Assembly (NCBI RefSeq): GCF_021650975.2
Contig: NZ_CP091285.1
Coordinates: 930,001 to 994,000, forward strand
From: Flavobacterium jumunjinense
Lineage (GTDB): Bacteria > Bacteroidota > Bacteroidia > Flavobacteriales > Flavobacteriaceae
DNA: 64,000 nt
Direction of reading: 5' to 3'
Below, piece by piece: positions 1-9,098 of this stretch. The notes below the pieces were generated by a model, which saw nothing but the letters and a program-made list of their open reading frames with translations, had not been told where the DNA came from and did not search any database. Position 1 is the stretch's first letter; each line of letters opens with the position of its first letter. The position numbers and the translations under genes are program-made.

Positions 1-227
1 CCGATTCCTGTGTTTCCTGATGTTGGCTCAATAATAACACTTTCTTTATTCAACAAACCTTTTGCTTCGGCATCTTCAATCATTCCTAATGCGATACGAT
101 CTTTAATACTGTTTCCTGGATTTGTTTTTTCTAATTTTATCCAAACGTTTTTATTTTCACCAAATAATCTATTTATTTTAACTACTGGTGTTTTTCCAAT
201 TGTTTGTAATACGTTTTCTACTCTCAT
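1..227 (-). CDS. cysK: Cysteine synthase (O-acetylserine sulfhydrylase), 3' part outside the window
   Basis: PLP enzyme that makes cysteine from O-acetylserine and sulfide in the cytoplasm. Only the first 75 codons are present. The N-terminus reads [20 protein letters not shown], followed by the PLP-lysine motif NPGNSIKDR and, at the window edge, the substrate-loop motif [10 protein letters not shown], all typical of the CysK/CysM family. It is the last visible gene of the minus-strand cysD-cysN-cysE operon, 25 bp after the serine acetyltransferase that supplies its substrate. CysK and CysM cannot be told apart from this fragment. Confidence 0.9.
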   Translation of the reverse strand, partial: MRVENVLQTIGKTPVVKINRLFGENKNVWIKLEKTNPGNSIKDRIALGMIEDAEAKGLLNKESVIIEPTSGNTGI

Positions 228-252
228 ACTTATAATTTTTATTGTTGTTTAT

Positions 253-1080
253 TTATATACTAAAATTGATTGGCTCTGGAAATTTGTTTTTTGATTTTAT
301 AACAATTTCGCTTTTATGAAAAACCAACGATTGTGAAGGAATTGACTCTGTTATCCATACATTTCCTCCAATAATTGCACCTTTTCCTATTGTTGTTTTT
401 CCTCCAAGAATTGTTGCATTTGCATAGACAACTACTTTATCTTCAATTGTTGGATGTCTTTTCTCTTTTGCTTTATCCTTGCTTACACTCAAAGCACCTA
501 ATGTTACACCTTGATAAATTTTTACATCATTACCAATAATTGTTGTTTCTCCAATTACAACACCTGTTCCATGATCAATAAAAAAACGCTTCCCAATAGT
601 TGCTCCCGGATGAATATCTATTCCTGTTTTACTGTGCGCATATTCTGAAATTAATCGTGGTAAAATTGGCACTTCACTTTTCCAAAGTTTATTCGCTAAT
701 CGATGAACTACAATTGCAAAAAAACCAGGATAGGACAACAAAACTTCTTCTTTTGATTTTGCTGCAGGGTCAAACTCGAAAATCACTTTTAAATCGGACA
801 CTAAAGTTTCATGCAAAACTGCTATCTCTTCAAAAAAAGATATTGCTTTATTATTTGAGACTTCAGAAGTAGAACCAACTTGCTTTATAAAACGACTCAA
901 TTCGGTTCTTAATTCATCTTCTTTACGTTGAAAAATAGAAAAATCTTCATACTCTTTTTTAATACAAAAAATCCATATAAAAAAATCTTCAAGCCAAGAT
1001 TCAACTTGTCGCTTATCAAAATAAATACGCGTCTGTGAAAAATTTGATTTGTGTAATAATTGCAATTTATCCATTTTCAT
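253..1080 (-). CDS. cysE: Serine O-acetyltransferase
   Basis: Transfers acetyl from acetyl-CoA to serine, giving O-acetylserine, the carbon acceptor for sulfide. The 275-residue protein has a helical N-terminal half and a C-terminal left-handed beta helix of hexapeptide repeats from about residue 150 ([40 protein letters not shown]). The catalytic Asp-His pair is in IDHGTG, and the second conserved Arg-His is in KRHPTIED. It lies 11 bp after cysN and 25 bp before cysteine synthase, so it is surely co-transcribed. A second start two codons later (MDK) is possible. Confidence 0.93.
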   Translation of the reverse strand: MKMDKLQLLHKSNFSQTRIYFDKRQVESWLEDFFIWIFCIKKEYEDFSIFQRKEDELRTELSRFIKQVGSTSEVSNNKAISFFEEIAVLHETLVSDLKVIFEFDPAAKSKEEVLLSYPGFFAIVVHRLANKLWKSEVPILPRLISEYAHSKTGIDIHPGATIGKRFFIDHGTGVVIGETTIIGNDVKIYQGVTLGALSVSKDKAKEKRHPTIEDKVVVYANATILGGKTTIGKGAIIGGNVWITESIPSQSLVFHKSEIVIKSKNKFPEPINFSI

Positions 1081-1091
1081 TTGACAGTATT

Positions 1092-2324
1092 TTACAAGAA
1101 CATTAATGCTCCAACAGTATTTAAACTTGTTTCATCGATAAGTATTGCATTTCCCGATTTTGGATTATTAGCAAAAGTATCATAAAACAAAGGTTGATTT
1201 GTTTTCAATGTAATTTGAGCAATATCATTTAACTTTATTTCATCTGCCGCAACAAATTCCCAATCATTAATATTCCATTTTTGATTAATGATTTGAATTT
1301 TCACTCGAACTGTTTTAAAACGGTGTTGTAATAAATAGGTTTTTCCAATTTGAAGCGCACTATCATCTAACCACGAAATCCAAGATTTTAATTCGTTAGC
1401 CGAAGTTGGCAATTCATCCTTTTTCACAATAGCATCACCTCGACTAATATCAATATTATTTTCAAAATGAAGCACCACATTTTCTCCTGCAATTACTTTA
1501 TCGACAGAAATATTATTTTTTTCAATTGTTTTAATCTTAGTTGTTATATTCGCAGGTAATACCACAATTTCATCACCTACTTCATAGCTTCCACTTAAAA
1601 CTAATCCCGCATAACCTCTATAATCATGATATTGTTCATCTTTTGGACGAATAACCCATTGTACTTGAAAACGGGATTCTAGGTTTACAGTCGATGCTAT
1701 TTCAATTTCTTCTAAAGTTTCTAATAGTGCTTTACCCGAATACCAAGGCGTTTTTTCTGATTTTGCAACCACATTATCTCCAGCCAAAGCACTAACAGGA
1801 ATATATGTTATCGAACTATAATTTAGTTCTGATTTAATTTTTTCGAAATCAGATTGTATCTCTTTAAATACATCTTCAGAATAATTAACCAAATCAATTT
1901 TATTAATCGCCAATATCGCTTTTTGAATCCCCATTAAAGAACCAATGCTAGCATGACGTTTCGTTTGTTCTGTTATTCCTTTTCGAGCATCAACCAAAAT
2001 GATTATCAAATCTGAATTTGAAGCACCTGTAATCATATTTCGAGTATACTGTTCATGCCCAGGAGCATCTGCAATAATGAACTTTCTCTTTTTAGTTGAA
2101 AAATACTTATAGGCAACATCTATTGTAATTCCTTGTTCGCGCTCGGCACGCAATCCATCAGTAATTAAGGAAAGATCAATATCTACACCTTCTTGTTTTG
2201 TTTGCTTCTGTAAAACACCTAATTGATCTGTGTGAATTGAATCAGAATCATACAATAATCGTCCAATTAATGTGCTTTTCCCATCATCTACATTTCCAGC
2301 TGTTATAAATCGTAATGTATTCAT
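1092..2324 (-). CDS. cysN: Sulfate adenylyltransferase subunit 1 (GTPase)
   Basis: GTP-driven subunit of ATP sulfurylase, which activates sulfate to adenosine 5'-phosphosulfate. The EF-Tu-like G domain shows G1 GNVDDGKST (residues 10-18), the G3 motif DAPGHEQY near residue 90, and G4 NKID near 145. These are followed by beta-barrel domains 2 and 3. At 410 residues it is the short form without a fused APS kinase domain, and no cysC is visible in the window. It follows cysD by 34 bp in the same operon. Confidence 0.95.
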   Translation of the reverse strand: MNTLRFITAGNVDDGKSTLIGRLLYDSDSIHTDQLGVLQKQTKQEGVDIDLSLITDGLRAEREQGITIDVAYKYFSTKKRKFIIADAPGHEQYTRNMITGASNSDLIIILVDARKGITEQTKRHASIGSLMGIQKAILAINKIDLVNYSEDVFKEIQSDFEKIKSELNYSSITYIPVSALAGDNVVAKSEKTPWYSGKALLETLEEIEIASTVNLESRFQVQWVIRPKDEQYHDYRGYAGLVLSGSYEVGDEIVVLPANITTKIKTIEKNNISVDKVIAGENVVLHFENNIDISRGDAIVKKDELPTSANELKSWISWLDDSALQIGKTYLLQHRFKTVRVKIQIINQKWNINDWEFVAADEIKLNDIAQITLKTNQPLFYDTFANNPKSGNAILIDETSLNTVGALMFL

Positions 2325-2358
2325 GTTTTTTTCTGTTTTCTATCTTCTTACTTCTCTC

Positions 2359-3264
2359 CTAAAAATATCCTTGCTTCTTTCTATCTTCCATTGCTGCTTC
2401 AGACAATTGATCATCCAATCGTGTCTGTCCTCTTTCGCTTATTCTTGTTTGAATTATATCTTCAATTATGTCTTCAATTGTTTCTGCATTTGAAGACACT
2501 GCTGCTGTACAAGTCATATCTCCAACTGTTCTATAACGCACTTTTTCTAAAACTACTTTATCTCCTTCTAAAGGTTGAATGAATTGCGAAGTCGCTACCA
2601 GCCTATCTTGATGAACAATACATTCTCTATCATGTGCGAAATACAAGTTTGGCAATTCTATATCATATTTTTTAATATAATTCCAAACATCTAATTCCGT
2701 CCAGTTACTGATTGGAAAAACACGCACATTATTTCCTTTTTGCACTTTACCATTTAAAATATCCCATAGCTCTGGACGTTGTAATTTTGGATCCCATTGT
2801 CCAAAATCGTCTCTAACAGAAAAAATACGTTCTTTTGCTCGTGCTTTTTCCTCATCTCTCCTTGCCCCACCAATACATGCATCAAAACCATTGTCTTGAA
2901 TAGCATCTAAAAGCGCATAGGTTTGCAATGCATTTCTAGAAGGAAAACGACCTGGTGTTTCCTTTAAATTATACTTCACTATACTTTCCTCTACAGAAGC
3001 TACAATTAGTTTTTCGCCAATTTTATTAACCAAATAATCTCTAAAAGCAATAGCTTCGGGAAAATTATGTCCTGTATCAATATGTACTAATGGAAATGGA
3101 AATTTCCCTGGTCGAAAAGCCTTCAATGCTAAATGCACCAATACGATTGAGTCTTTACCTCCAGAAAATAAAAGTGCTGGATTTTCAAACTGTGCTGCTG
3201 TTTCCCGAAGAATATATATCGCTTCGTTTTCCAACTGTTCTAAATAATCATTATTCTTTGCCAT
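2359..3264 (-). CDS. cysD: Sulfate adenylyltransferase subunit 2
   Basis: Catalytic subunit of ATP sulfurylase, of the PP-loop ATP pyrophosphatase / PAPS-reductase fold. The PP-loop SGGKDS is at residues 34-39. The typical C-terminus RISERGQTRLDDQ...EDRKKQGYF is complete at 301 residues. It is the first full-size gene of the operon and is separated from its promoter by a leader peptide and an intrinsic terminator, so its expression is probably set by attenuation. Confidence 0.96.
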   Translation of the reverse strand: MAKNNDYLEQLENEAIYILRETAAQFENPALLFSGGKDSIVLVHLALKAFRPGKFPFPLVHIDTGHNFPEAIAFRDYLVNKIGEKLIVASVEESIVKYNLKETPGRFPSRNALQTYALLDAIQDNGFDACIGGARRDEEKARAKERIFSVRDDFGQWDPKLQRPELWDILNGKVQKGNNVRVFPISNWTELDVWNYIKKYDIELPNLYFAHDRECIVHQDRLVATSQFIQPLEGDKVVLEKVRYRTVGDMTCTAAVSSNAETIEDIIEDIIQTRISERGQTRLDDQLSEAAMEDRKKQGYF

Positions 3265-3318
3265 TTTTTTAAATCTATAATTACTATTTACTTAACTTTT
3301 ATTTTTGTTTCTGGATAT

Positions 3319-3346
3319 AAAAAAACCCCTGCTATATGCAGAGGTT
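3319..3346 (-). terminator. Attenuator-like intrinsic terminator ahead of cysD
   Basis: On the minus strand, a 9-bp stem AACCTCTGC / GCAGGGGTT with loop ATATA is followed by seven T. It lies between the leader peptide stop (3375) and the cysD start (3264), so it can only end transcripts before the operon. Its 5' arm (CTCTGC, 3338-3343) is also complementary to GCAGAG inside the leader peptide gene (3391-3396), giving an alternative antiterminator pairing. Confidence 0.8.
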
Positions 3347-3374
3347 TCAATTGACTATATTAAAAATTTTATTT

Positions 3375-3443
3375 TTAGGCAATAGAATGTCTCTGCGGAA
3401 GTTTCCACATCATACAACACATATTGCAAAAAATTGATTTCAT
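3375..3443 (-). CDS. Cys/Met-rich leader peptide of the cysteine operon (22 aa)
   Basis: A 22-codon frame beginning MKSIFCNMCCMMW and ending RHSIA-stop, with three Cys and four Met (including the start) among its first 12 residues. AGGAAAACA precedes the ATG as a plausible ribosome binding site, and a TAnnTTTG promoter element lies 24 bp further upstream. The position (promoter, short peptide, terminator, cysDNE) and the codons for the pathway's product point to a classic amino-acid-responsive attenuator: stalling at Cys or Met codons would leave the antiterminator strand free. That this peptide works as a stall sensor is inferred; the frame and hairpins are seen directly. Confidence 0.7.
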   Translation of the reverse strand: MKSIFCNMCCMMWKLPQRHSIA

Positions 3444-3466
3444 TGTTTTCCTAATTATTGATGAGG

Positions 3467-3495
3467 CAAATTTAGAAACATTTTCCGAAAACAAA
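3467..3495 (-). promoter_or_regulatory. Promoter of the leader-cysDNE operon
   Basis: Reading the minus strand, TAAATTTG (3467-3474) matches the Bacteroidota -7 element TAnnTTTG. TTTG at 3492-3495 could be the -33 element with a 17-bp spacer, slightly short of the usual 19-21. The transcript would start near 3460, about 16 nt before the leader peptide. Confidence 0.5.
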
Positions 3496-3645
3496 AACAA
3501 AATAGGTAAATTTTCTAAATTTTGCTTTATTTAGTTATTTTTTAAGAAAAAAAAACTAATCAAAACACCTAATACATATTATATTATTGTCAATTGCAGT
3601 TTTTGATGATTTATAAATTTTTATTTAAAATAAATTAAAAAAGGG

Positions 3646-3675
3646 CTTGATATTCAATTTGATTACTTAAATTTG
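3646..3675 (+). promoter_or_regulatory. Promoter of metK
   Basis: CTTG (3646-3649), an 18-bp spacer and TAAATTTG (3668-3675) fit the Bacteroidota TTTG / TAnnTTTG promoter. The predicted start near 3682 gives a leader of about 160 nt, which contains the riboswitch-like element. Confidence 0.5.
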
Positions 3676-3685
3676 CAATGAACAA

Positions 3686-3800
3686 TAAGAGGAAAAATTT
3701 GAACTGATTGCAACCTCTATTCTACTCATTACTATATAGTAAGAGCTTGAATAAAAAAATGCTAAAGCAGTACATTTACTACTACTTTAGGTTTTCTGCA
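3686..3800 (+). promoter_or_regulatory. SAM-II-like riboswitch in the metK leader
   Basis: P1 is AGAGG (3688-3692) with CCTCT (3714-3718). The loop carries ATTTGAACTGATTGCAA, close to the SAM-II core as recalled (GATTT-ACC-ATTGCAA). The 3' strand ATAAAAAAATGCTAAAGCAG resembles the SAM-II ATAAATG-GCTAAA segment. The pseudoknot can form between ACTG (3703-3706) and CAGT (3768-3771). A hairpin CTC-A-TTACT/AGTAA-GAG (3725-3744) is inserted between P1 and the 3' strand. CTAAAG (3762-3767) can alternatively pair with CTTTAG (3785-3790), which would compete with the aptamer. The start codon is 70 nt away, so direct ribosome-site masking is not obvious. Confidence 0.55.
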
Positions 3801-3840
3801 TCACAATTTTTCTTCATTTAATTTTAAAAATATATAGAAT

Positions 3841-5127
3841 ATGGCTTATTTATTTACGTCAGAGTCTGTGAGTGAAGGACATCCAGATAAGGTTGCTGAC
3901 CAAATTAGTGACGCATTAATTGATAATTTTTTAGCATTCGATCCAGAATCGAAAGTTGCCTGTGAAACACTTGTAACAACAGGTCAAGTAATTTTAGCTG
4001 GTGAAGTAAAATCAAACACTTACTTAGATGTACAGCAAATTGCAAGAGAAGTAATCAAAAAAATTGGTTATACAAAAAGTGAGTACATGTTTGAGGCCAA
4101 TTCTTGTGGAATTTTATCTGCTATTCACGAACAATCTGCAGACATTAACCAAGGTGTCGACAAAGCTAACAAAGAAGAGCAAGGAGCAGGAGACCAAGGA
4201 ATGATGTTTGGCTATGCAACTAATGAAACTAAGAACTACATGCCTTTGGCTTTAGATTTATCTCATGCTTTATTAATTGAATTAGCAAACCTAAGAAGAG
4301 AAAATAATGAAATAACTTATTTGCGTCCAGATGCCAAATCGCAAGTTACTTTAGAATATTCTGATGACAACAAACCCGTTAGAATTGATGCAATTGTAAT
4401 TTCAACTCAACATGATGATTTTGTTAAACCTAAATCAAGCTCAAGAGAAGATAAAGTTGTAGCTGAAGACGAAATGTTAGCAAAAATTAAAAATGATTTA
4501 GTATCTATTTTAATTCCAAGAATAAAAGCAAAGTACCCACAATACGCTCACTTGTTCAATAACGAAATTACTTATCACATCAATCCAACAGGAGTATTTG
4601 TAATTGGCGGACCTCATGGAGACACTGGATTAACAGGTAGAAAAATAATAGTTGACACTTATGGTGGAAAAGGAGCACATGGTGGTGGTGCATTTTCCGG
4701 AAAAGACCCAAGTAAAGTTGACAGATCTGCAGCTTATGCTACACGTCACATTGCAAAAAATTTAGTAGCTGCTGGAGTAGCTAGTGAGATTTTAGTACAA
4801 GTTTCTTATGCTATTGGTGTTGCTAAACCAACTTCAATAAACGTAAATACTTATGGAACTTCTAGTTTAAAAATGACAGATGGAGAAATAAGCAAAGTAG
4901 TTGAAGGTATTTTTGACATGCGCCCTTACTTTATTGAACAACGTTTAAAGTTAAGAAATCCTATTTACAGCGAAACAGCTGCATACGGACACATGGGTAG
5001 AACTCCTGAAACAGTAACTAAAACATTTAGTTTACCAAATGGAGAAGACAAGACAGTTACTGTTGAGTTATTTACTTGGGAGAAATTAGATTTTGTAGAC
5101 AAAGTAAAAACTGCTTTTGGATTGTAA
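3841..5127 (+). CDS. metK: S-adenosylmethionine synthetase
   Basis: Makes SAM from methionine and ATP. The 428-residue protein has the three-domain MetK fold with the ATP motif GHPDK (13-17), [12 protein letters not shown] (115-126), and the glycine-rich P-loop [17 protein letters not shown] near residue 285. It has an insert around residue 200 with acidic and lysine residues, common in Bacteroidota MetK. The leader carries a SAM-II-like element, so feedback by the product is likely. It is divergent from the cysteine operon and is followed by its own strong terminator. Confidence 0.98.
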   Translation: MAYLFTSESVSEGHPDKVADQISDALIDNFLAFDPESKVACETLVTTGQVILAGEVKSNTYLDVQQIAREVIKKIGYTKSEYMFEANSCGILSAIHEQSADINQGVDKANKEEQGAGDQGMMFGYATNETKNYMPLALDLSHALLIELANLRRENNEITYLRPDAKSQVTLEYSDDNKPVRIDAIVISTQHDDFVKPKSSSREDKVVAEDEMLAKIKNDLVSILIPRIKAKYPQYAHLFNNEITYHINPTGVFVIGGPHGDTGLTGRKIIVDTYGGKGAHGGGAFSGKDPSKVDRSAAYATRHIAKNLVAAGVASEILVQVSYAIGVAKPTSINVNTYGTSSLKMTDGEISKVVEGIFDMRPYFIEQRLKLRNPIYSETAAYGHMGRTPETVTKTFSLPNGEDKTVTVELFTWEKLDFVDKVKTAFGL

Positions 5128-5147
5128 TATTTCTCAAAACACAATAT

Positions 5148-5185
5148 AAAAAAACCTGATTCAAATTATAGAATCAGGTTTTTTT
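5148..5185 (+). terminator. Intrinsic terminator after metK
   Basis: ACCTGATTC / GAATCAGGT stem with loop AAATTATA, flanked by A7 and T7; 21 bp after the metK stop. The flanking A and T runs would let it act in both directions. Confidence 0.9.
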
Positions 5186-5210
5186 GTATTATTGTCAAAA
5201 TTTACACATT

Positions 5211-6278
5211 ATGAAAAATAAAATCACCTTTATTTGTATATTTTATTGTACAATGAGTTTTATAATTTCTTTCATTGATTATGATTTTTTTTCAAAAAAC
5301 AATTACGAATACATATTTTACATTTTAAAATTTTTCAATCCTATTCATTTCGACCTTCTACACTTTAAGAACGAATTAGTACTGCCTAATAACAATGAAG
5401 GAACTTACACTTCAATTTCACTTAACGGGATCATCTTCTTATTAACCTTACTAATTGGGACCATAATTTATCATTTAAGCAATCAAAAGAAGAGTCGTTT
5501 ATTACATTTTACACTACTATTCTTTTTTGTTTCAAAATCAGTGAGTTTAATTTTTTCGTTATTTAACATTACTCATTTCATTAAAAACCAGCCAGGCTTA
5601 ACATTTTACTATACAACTACCAATATCTTCTGGATTTTCTTCGCATACAAAGCAATTAACCATCTTAACTCATTAAAAACATTAATAACAGTGAGCATTA
5701 ATAAAAATGAAATTAAAGAAAGAGTGAGTGCTCGCGAAATAATAAATCAATCACTTAGCAAAGAAAACACAAGACAAATCCCTTATGAAAAAGCAACAAT
5801 TGGAGATCGATTTTTAAATTACATTTTAGACACTTTTTTTGTGATTTTAATATTCTCACCAAACATTTTTGGACTAGCAAGAAGTACAGAATATCGAGAA
5901 AGCATTTATAATTTAGGAAATGAAATAGGAGAAAGTACTGTTTTAATTCTTTTTTTAGCCATTAGCAGACTAATTTATTACATTATCAGCGAAGGCATAT
6001 TTCATCTTTCCCCAGCTAAAGCATTAACTGAAACTCAGATTCATTCAACTACAGAAAGCAAACTTAGTTTCGCAACAGTTATTGGAAGATCATTTTCTAG
6101 ATTAATTCCCTTTGAGCCTTTTAGTTTTTTCAGCAAAACTGGATGGCATGATGACCTATCCAATACAACTGTTTTAAAAAACAAAAAAACAGGGAACTCA
6201 CAGATTTACTCAATTTTATTTATTTTATTATTTGTTCTTATTTCAGTTATTTACGGATTAAATAAATATAAGTTTTAA
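5211..6278 (+). CDS. RDD-family membrane protein
   Basis: Integral membrane protein of unknown role, 355 residues from the start MKNKITFICIF. An N-terminal half with about four hydrophobic segments precedes a C-terminal RDD domain starting near residue 190 (GDRFLNYILD, then the paired motif FSRLIPFEPFSF and GWHDDLSNT, the usual end of RDD proteins). RDD proteins are often linked to ion or small-molecule transport, but the function is not established. A start nine codons upstream was rejected because it lies inside the metK terminator. It stands alone between metK and a convergent outer-membrane gene. Confidence 0.8.
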   Translation: MKNKITFICIFYCTMSFIISFIDYDFFSKNNYEYIFYILKFFNPIHFDLLHFKNELVLPNNNEGTYTSISLNGIIFLLTLLIGTIIYHLSNQKKSRLLHFTLLFFFVSKSVSLIFSLFNITHFIKNQPGLTFYYTTTNIFWIFFAYKAINHLNSLKTLITVSINKNEIKERVSAREIINQSLSKENTRQIPYEKATIGDRFLNYILDTFFVILIFSPNIFGLARSTEYRESIYNLGNEIGESTVLILFLAISRLIYYIISEGIFHLSPAKALTETQIHSTTESKLSFATVIGRSFSRLIPFEPFSFFSKTGWHDDLSNTTVLKNKKTGNSQIYSILFILLFVLISVIYGLNKYKF

Positions 6279-6297
6279 AAAACATATGTATTAACGG

Positions 6298-9000
6298 CTA
6301 CAAATTATATTTCATACTTAAAACAATATATCTAGGCTGTACTATATAGCTTGAAAAACTATTTGTCCCTCCTAATTGATTAAAGCTATTACTATTCAAT
6401 GCTTTAGTATTTAACAAGTTTGTACCAGAAAGTTTCCATTCTACTTTACTGTCTTTCTTTTGATAGGTTAAGCTCGATGAAAGAAAATCATATTCGGTGT
6501 CAATAGTTTTTTCCTTATTTCTATTGTGATAGAAACTATATTCAGTTACAAAAGAAAATGCCTCTAAAAAGAAATACTCCAACTCAACAGAAGGGTTATC
6601 AGTATAGAAAACACTACTTGAATTGTCATTAATACTGAAAGCGTATTGCAAACTCAAGTTTGGATATTTTTTAAAATTTGTTGAAAATCGAACATTATAA
6701 TTTTGAGAGAATGATTCTGTTGTTTGAATGTTTTCTTCTGTTGTTGGCAACACTCTAATATTATTGAATTTACTCCAATTTAAACTTAAACCCGCTGAAG
6801 CTTTATAATATCTTGCAAAAGAACGTCCGTAATTTGCTGCTCCTGAAAATGTTTCATCTGCAAAGTTAGAATCTATATTTACCGCAGAAGTAACCTGATT
6901 TGCACTTGTTAACAACGCTTTATTTTTAATAGCATCTACTTGCTTAGTATAAGTTATGTTTGCAAATATGTTTTCGAAATTAAACATATTATACTTAAAA
7001 TAGCGAAGACTATGCACTTGTGATAATGAATTTTCTAGATTACGATTTCCACTAAATAGACTGTTATAATTTGAAAAAACGAAGCCTTCTGATAACTTAA
7101 CAATATCTGTAAAATTGTTAGACAATGAAAAATTATAAGTTAAACTTTCCGATTTTTTAATTTGATATTGTGCAAAGAAATCTGGAAGAAATCGATTAAA
7201 ACTTTGTTTATTACTTGTTCCCAACTGCACATCATTTGTACTATAATTATGCACACTAAATCCTGGGTTAAATGTGAATTTTCCTTTTATAAATTTATAA
7301 TGTAGCCCTAAGAACACATCATTAAAAGCATAATTAACATCATTATTACTATCCTCAGAATCTAAATCGTTAACAGATTGATTATCTAACACTTGAAAAA
7401 TATGTGAATCAAAATTTTGATACGAATAGGTATTTCCGACAGTAATATTTACATTACTTTTTGGAGTTAGCATATAGTAATAATCAAACTTAACATCAAT
7501 TTTATTTGTTTTCACAAAACGTTGTTGCGAAATATCATCTCGAACCTGCATTGTATTATAATCTGAACCCAAATTAAAAGCTAAATTTTGCAAATTAGCA
7601 TTATAAAAAGGATCTTCTTGTTGGTATAAATGCTGACTTTCAAATGCGAAAACATTTTTATCATTCAATGTATAATAATAATTCAAGTTTTGGTTGATAC
7701 TGAAAGGTTTTTGGTTTTTATTGGTATAAATATCACCTAATTCTGTAGAAAAAACACTTTGATTTTCTTTTTGATTTGAAAACTTCAATAAAGCATCATA
7801 ATCAAAATGCAATTTTGTAGAAGGCACATAGCTTGAGCTCAATTTAAAAATTCCTAAATCACTTTTTTGTCTTGAAATATCTTCTTTTTCTTCTACGGCA
7901 TTCACAGAAGCACCTTCTGGCAAATCGTTTACAGAATTAGTTTGCACGTCGGTTTTATTCCCTAAGAATATTCCAAAACCACTCAATGTCCATGCCTTTG
8001 AAGGGTTGTAACTAAAATTAGCCGCACCAAACTTTGTATTTATATTTGCCGCTTGATCGTTTCTTAATCCAAGAATACCTAAATCGTTTGATGACACATT
8101 AAAACTTGAACCTCCTTTACGCATCATATTTTTAAATCCACCTGTAAACTTAAAATAATCACGCATTGTTAACGGTAATTCTCCAATATTATTAAGGTTT
8201 CCAATTACATTGATGCTATACTTAGGACTATAATAGAACAATTTAGGATTTATCAAGTAACGATCTTCTTCATGACCAACTCCAACACCAGCCGTTACAT
8301 CTCCAAACCAGAAATTCTTTTTTCCTTCTTTTAATTTAATATTAATTGCTATGCTTTCCTCGTTATTTTCAAGTCCTTTTAAATTCGACACTTCATTATA
8401 ATTTCTTAGTACCTGAATTTTATCTAGCGCATCGGCAGGAATATTTTTTGTAGCAATCTTTGTGTCTCCATCAAAAAAATCTTTCCCTTCAACCATTATT
8501 TTTTGAACCGTTTTCCCTTCTACCTGAATTTCTCCATCTTTATTAACTTCAACACCTGGTAATTTTTTCAGGACATCTTCTAATTTTTTTTCAGTTCCGT
8601 TAGTAAATGAGTCCGAATTATAGATAATTGTATCTCCGGATATCGAAACTGGCATCTCATAAACCACTTCAACATCTTTTAATTGAACACCTTGCGACAT
8701 TTCGATATCAAAAACCATATTTGCAGTTTTTGTATCTACTTGTTTTTCATAAGACTGAAACCCAATATAACTTGCTTTTATTTGATAGGAAGAGCTTGCT
8801 TTTAAATTTAAAATAAATTTACCGTTTTCATTTGTAATCGCATACGCATCCATTGCTTTAGTGTCATTATTTATAGCCATAACATTAGCCATTTCCAACC
8901 CTAAACCCGTACTGTCTTTAACAACACCTTCAAAACGTATGTTTTGAGAAAAACCTATTGAAACAACGAACAAAAAGGCAATTAAGAGATATTTTTTCAT
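6298..9000 (-). CDS. Outer-membrane beta-barrel protein with carboxypeptidase-regulatory-like domain
   Basis: TonB-receptor-like outer-membrane protein of 900 residues. It begins with signal peptide MKKYLLIAFLFVVSIGFSQ, then a CarboxypepD_reg-like domain (about 20-110), a plug-like segment with EDVLKKLPGVEV and VEGKDFFDG (about 150-190), and a long barrel rich in alternating aromatic strands. A start ten codons upstream is open but would spoil the signal peptide. It follows a GLPGLI gene by about 100 bp on the same strand. The barrel encoded at 54017 shares the same plug motifs and is also preceded by GLPGLI genes. The ligand is unknown. Confidence 0.88.
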   Translation of the reverse strand: MKKYLLIAFLFVVSIGFSQNIRFEGVVKDSTGLGLEMANVMAINNDTKAMDAYAITNENGKFILNLKASSSYQIKASYIGFQSYEKQVDTKTANMVFDIEMSQGVQLKDVEVVYEMPVSISGDTIIYNSDSFTNGTEKKLEDVLKKLPGVEVNKDGEIQVEGKTVQKIMVEGKDFFDGDTKIATKNIPADALDKIQVLRNYNEVSNLKGLENNEESIAINIKLKEGKKNFWFGDVTAGVGVGHEEDRYLINPKLFYYSPKYSINVIGNLNNIGELPLTMRDYFKFTGGFKNMMRKGGSSFNVSSNDLGILGLRNDQAANINTKFGAANFSYNPSKAWTLSGFGIFLGNKTDVQTNSVNDLPEGASVNAVEEKEDISRQKSDLGIFKLSSSYVPSTKLHFDYDALLKFSNQKENQSVFSTELGDIYTNKNQKPFSINQNLNYYYTLNDKNVFAFESQHLYQQEDPFYNANLQNLAFNLGSDYNTMQVRDDISQQRFVKTNKIDVKFDYYYMLTPKSNVNITVGNTYSYQNFDSHIFQVLDNQSVNDLDSEDSNNDVNYAFNDVFLGLHYKFIKGKFTFNPGFSVHNYSTNDVQLGTSNKQSFNRFLPDFFAQYQIKKSESLTYNFSLSNNFTDIVKLSEGFVFSNYNSLFSGNRNLENSLSQVHSLRYFKYNMFNFENIFANITYTKQVDAIKNKALLTSANQVTSAVNIDSNFADETFSGAANYGRSFARYYKASAGLSLNWSKFNNIRVLPTTEENIQTTESFSQNYNVRFSTNFKKYPNLSLQYAFSINDNSSSVFYTDNPSVELEYFFLEAFSFVTEYSFYHNRNKEKTIDTEYDFLSSSLTYQKKDSKVEWKLSGTNLLNTKALNSNSFNQLGGTNSFSSYIVQPRYIVLSMKYNL

Positions 9001-9098
9001 TTTTAGAAATTCATTTACTATTATATACAAGTCGATTATTTCAATTGTTTGTTACAAACCATAAGACACTTTGACAATTAAATTCAAAAAAGGTTTAA

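Noticed and set aside
5184..5210. Upstream start for the RDD protein
   Set aside because: It overlaps the T run of the metK terminator and adds residues not seen in the family; the ATG at 5211 begins directly with a hydrophobic segment.
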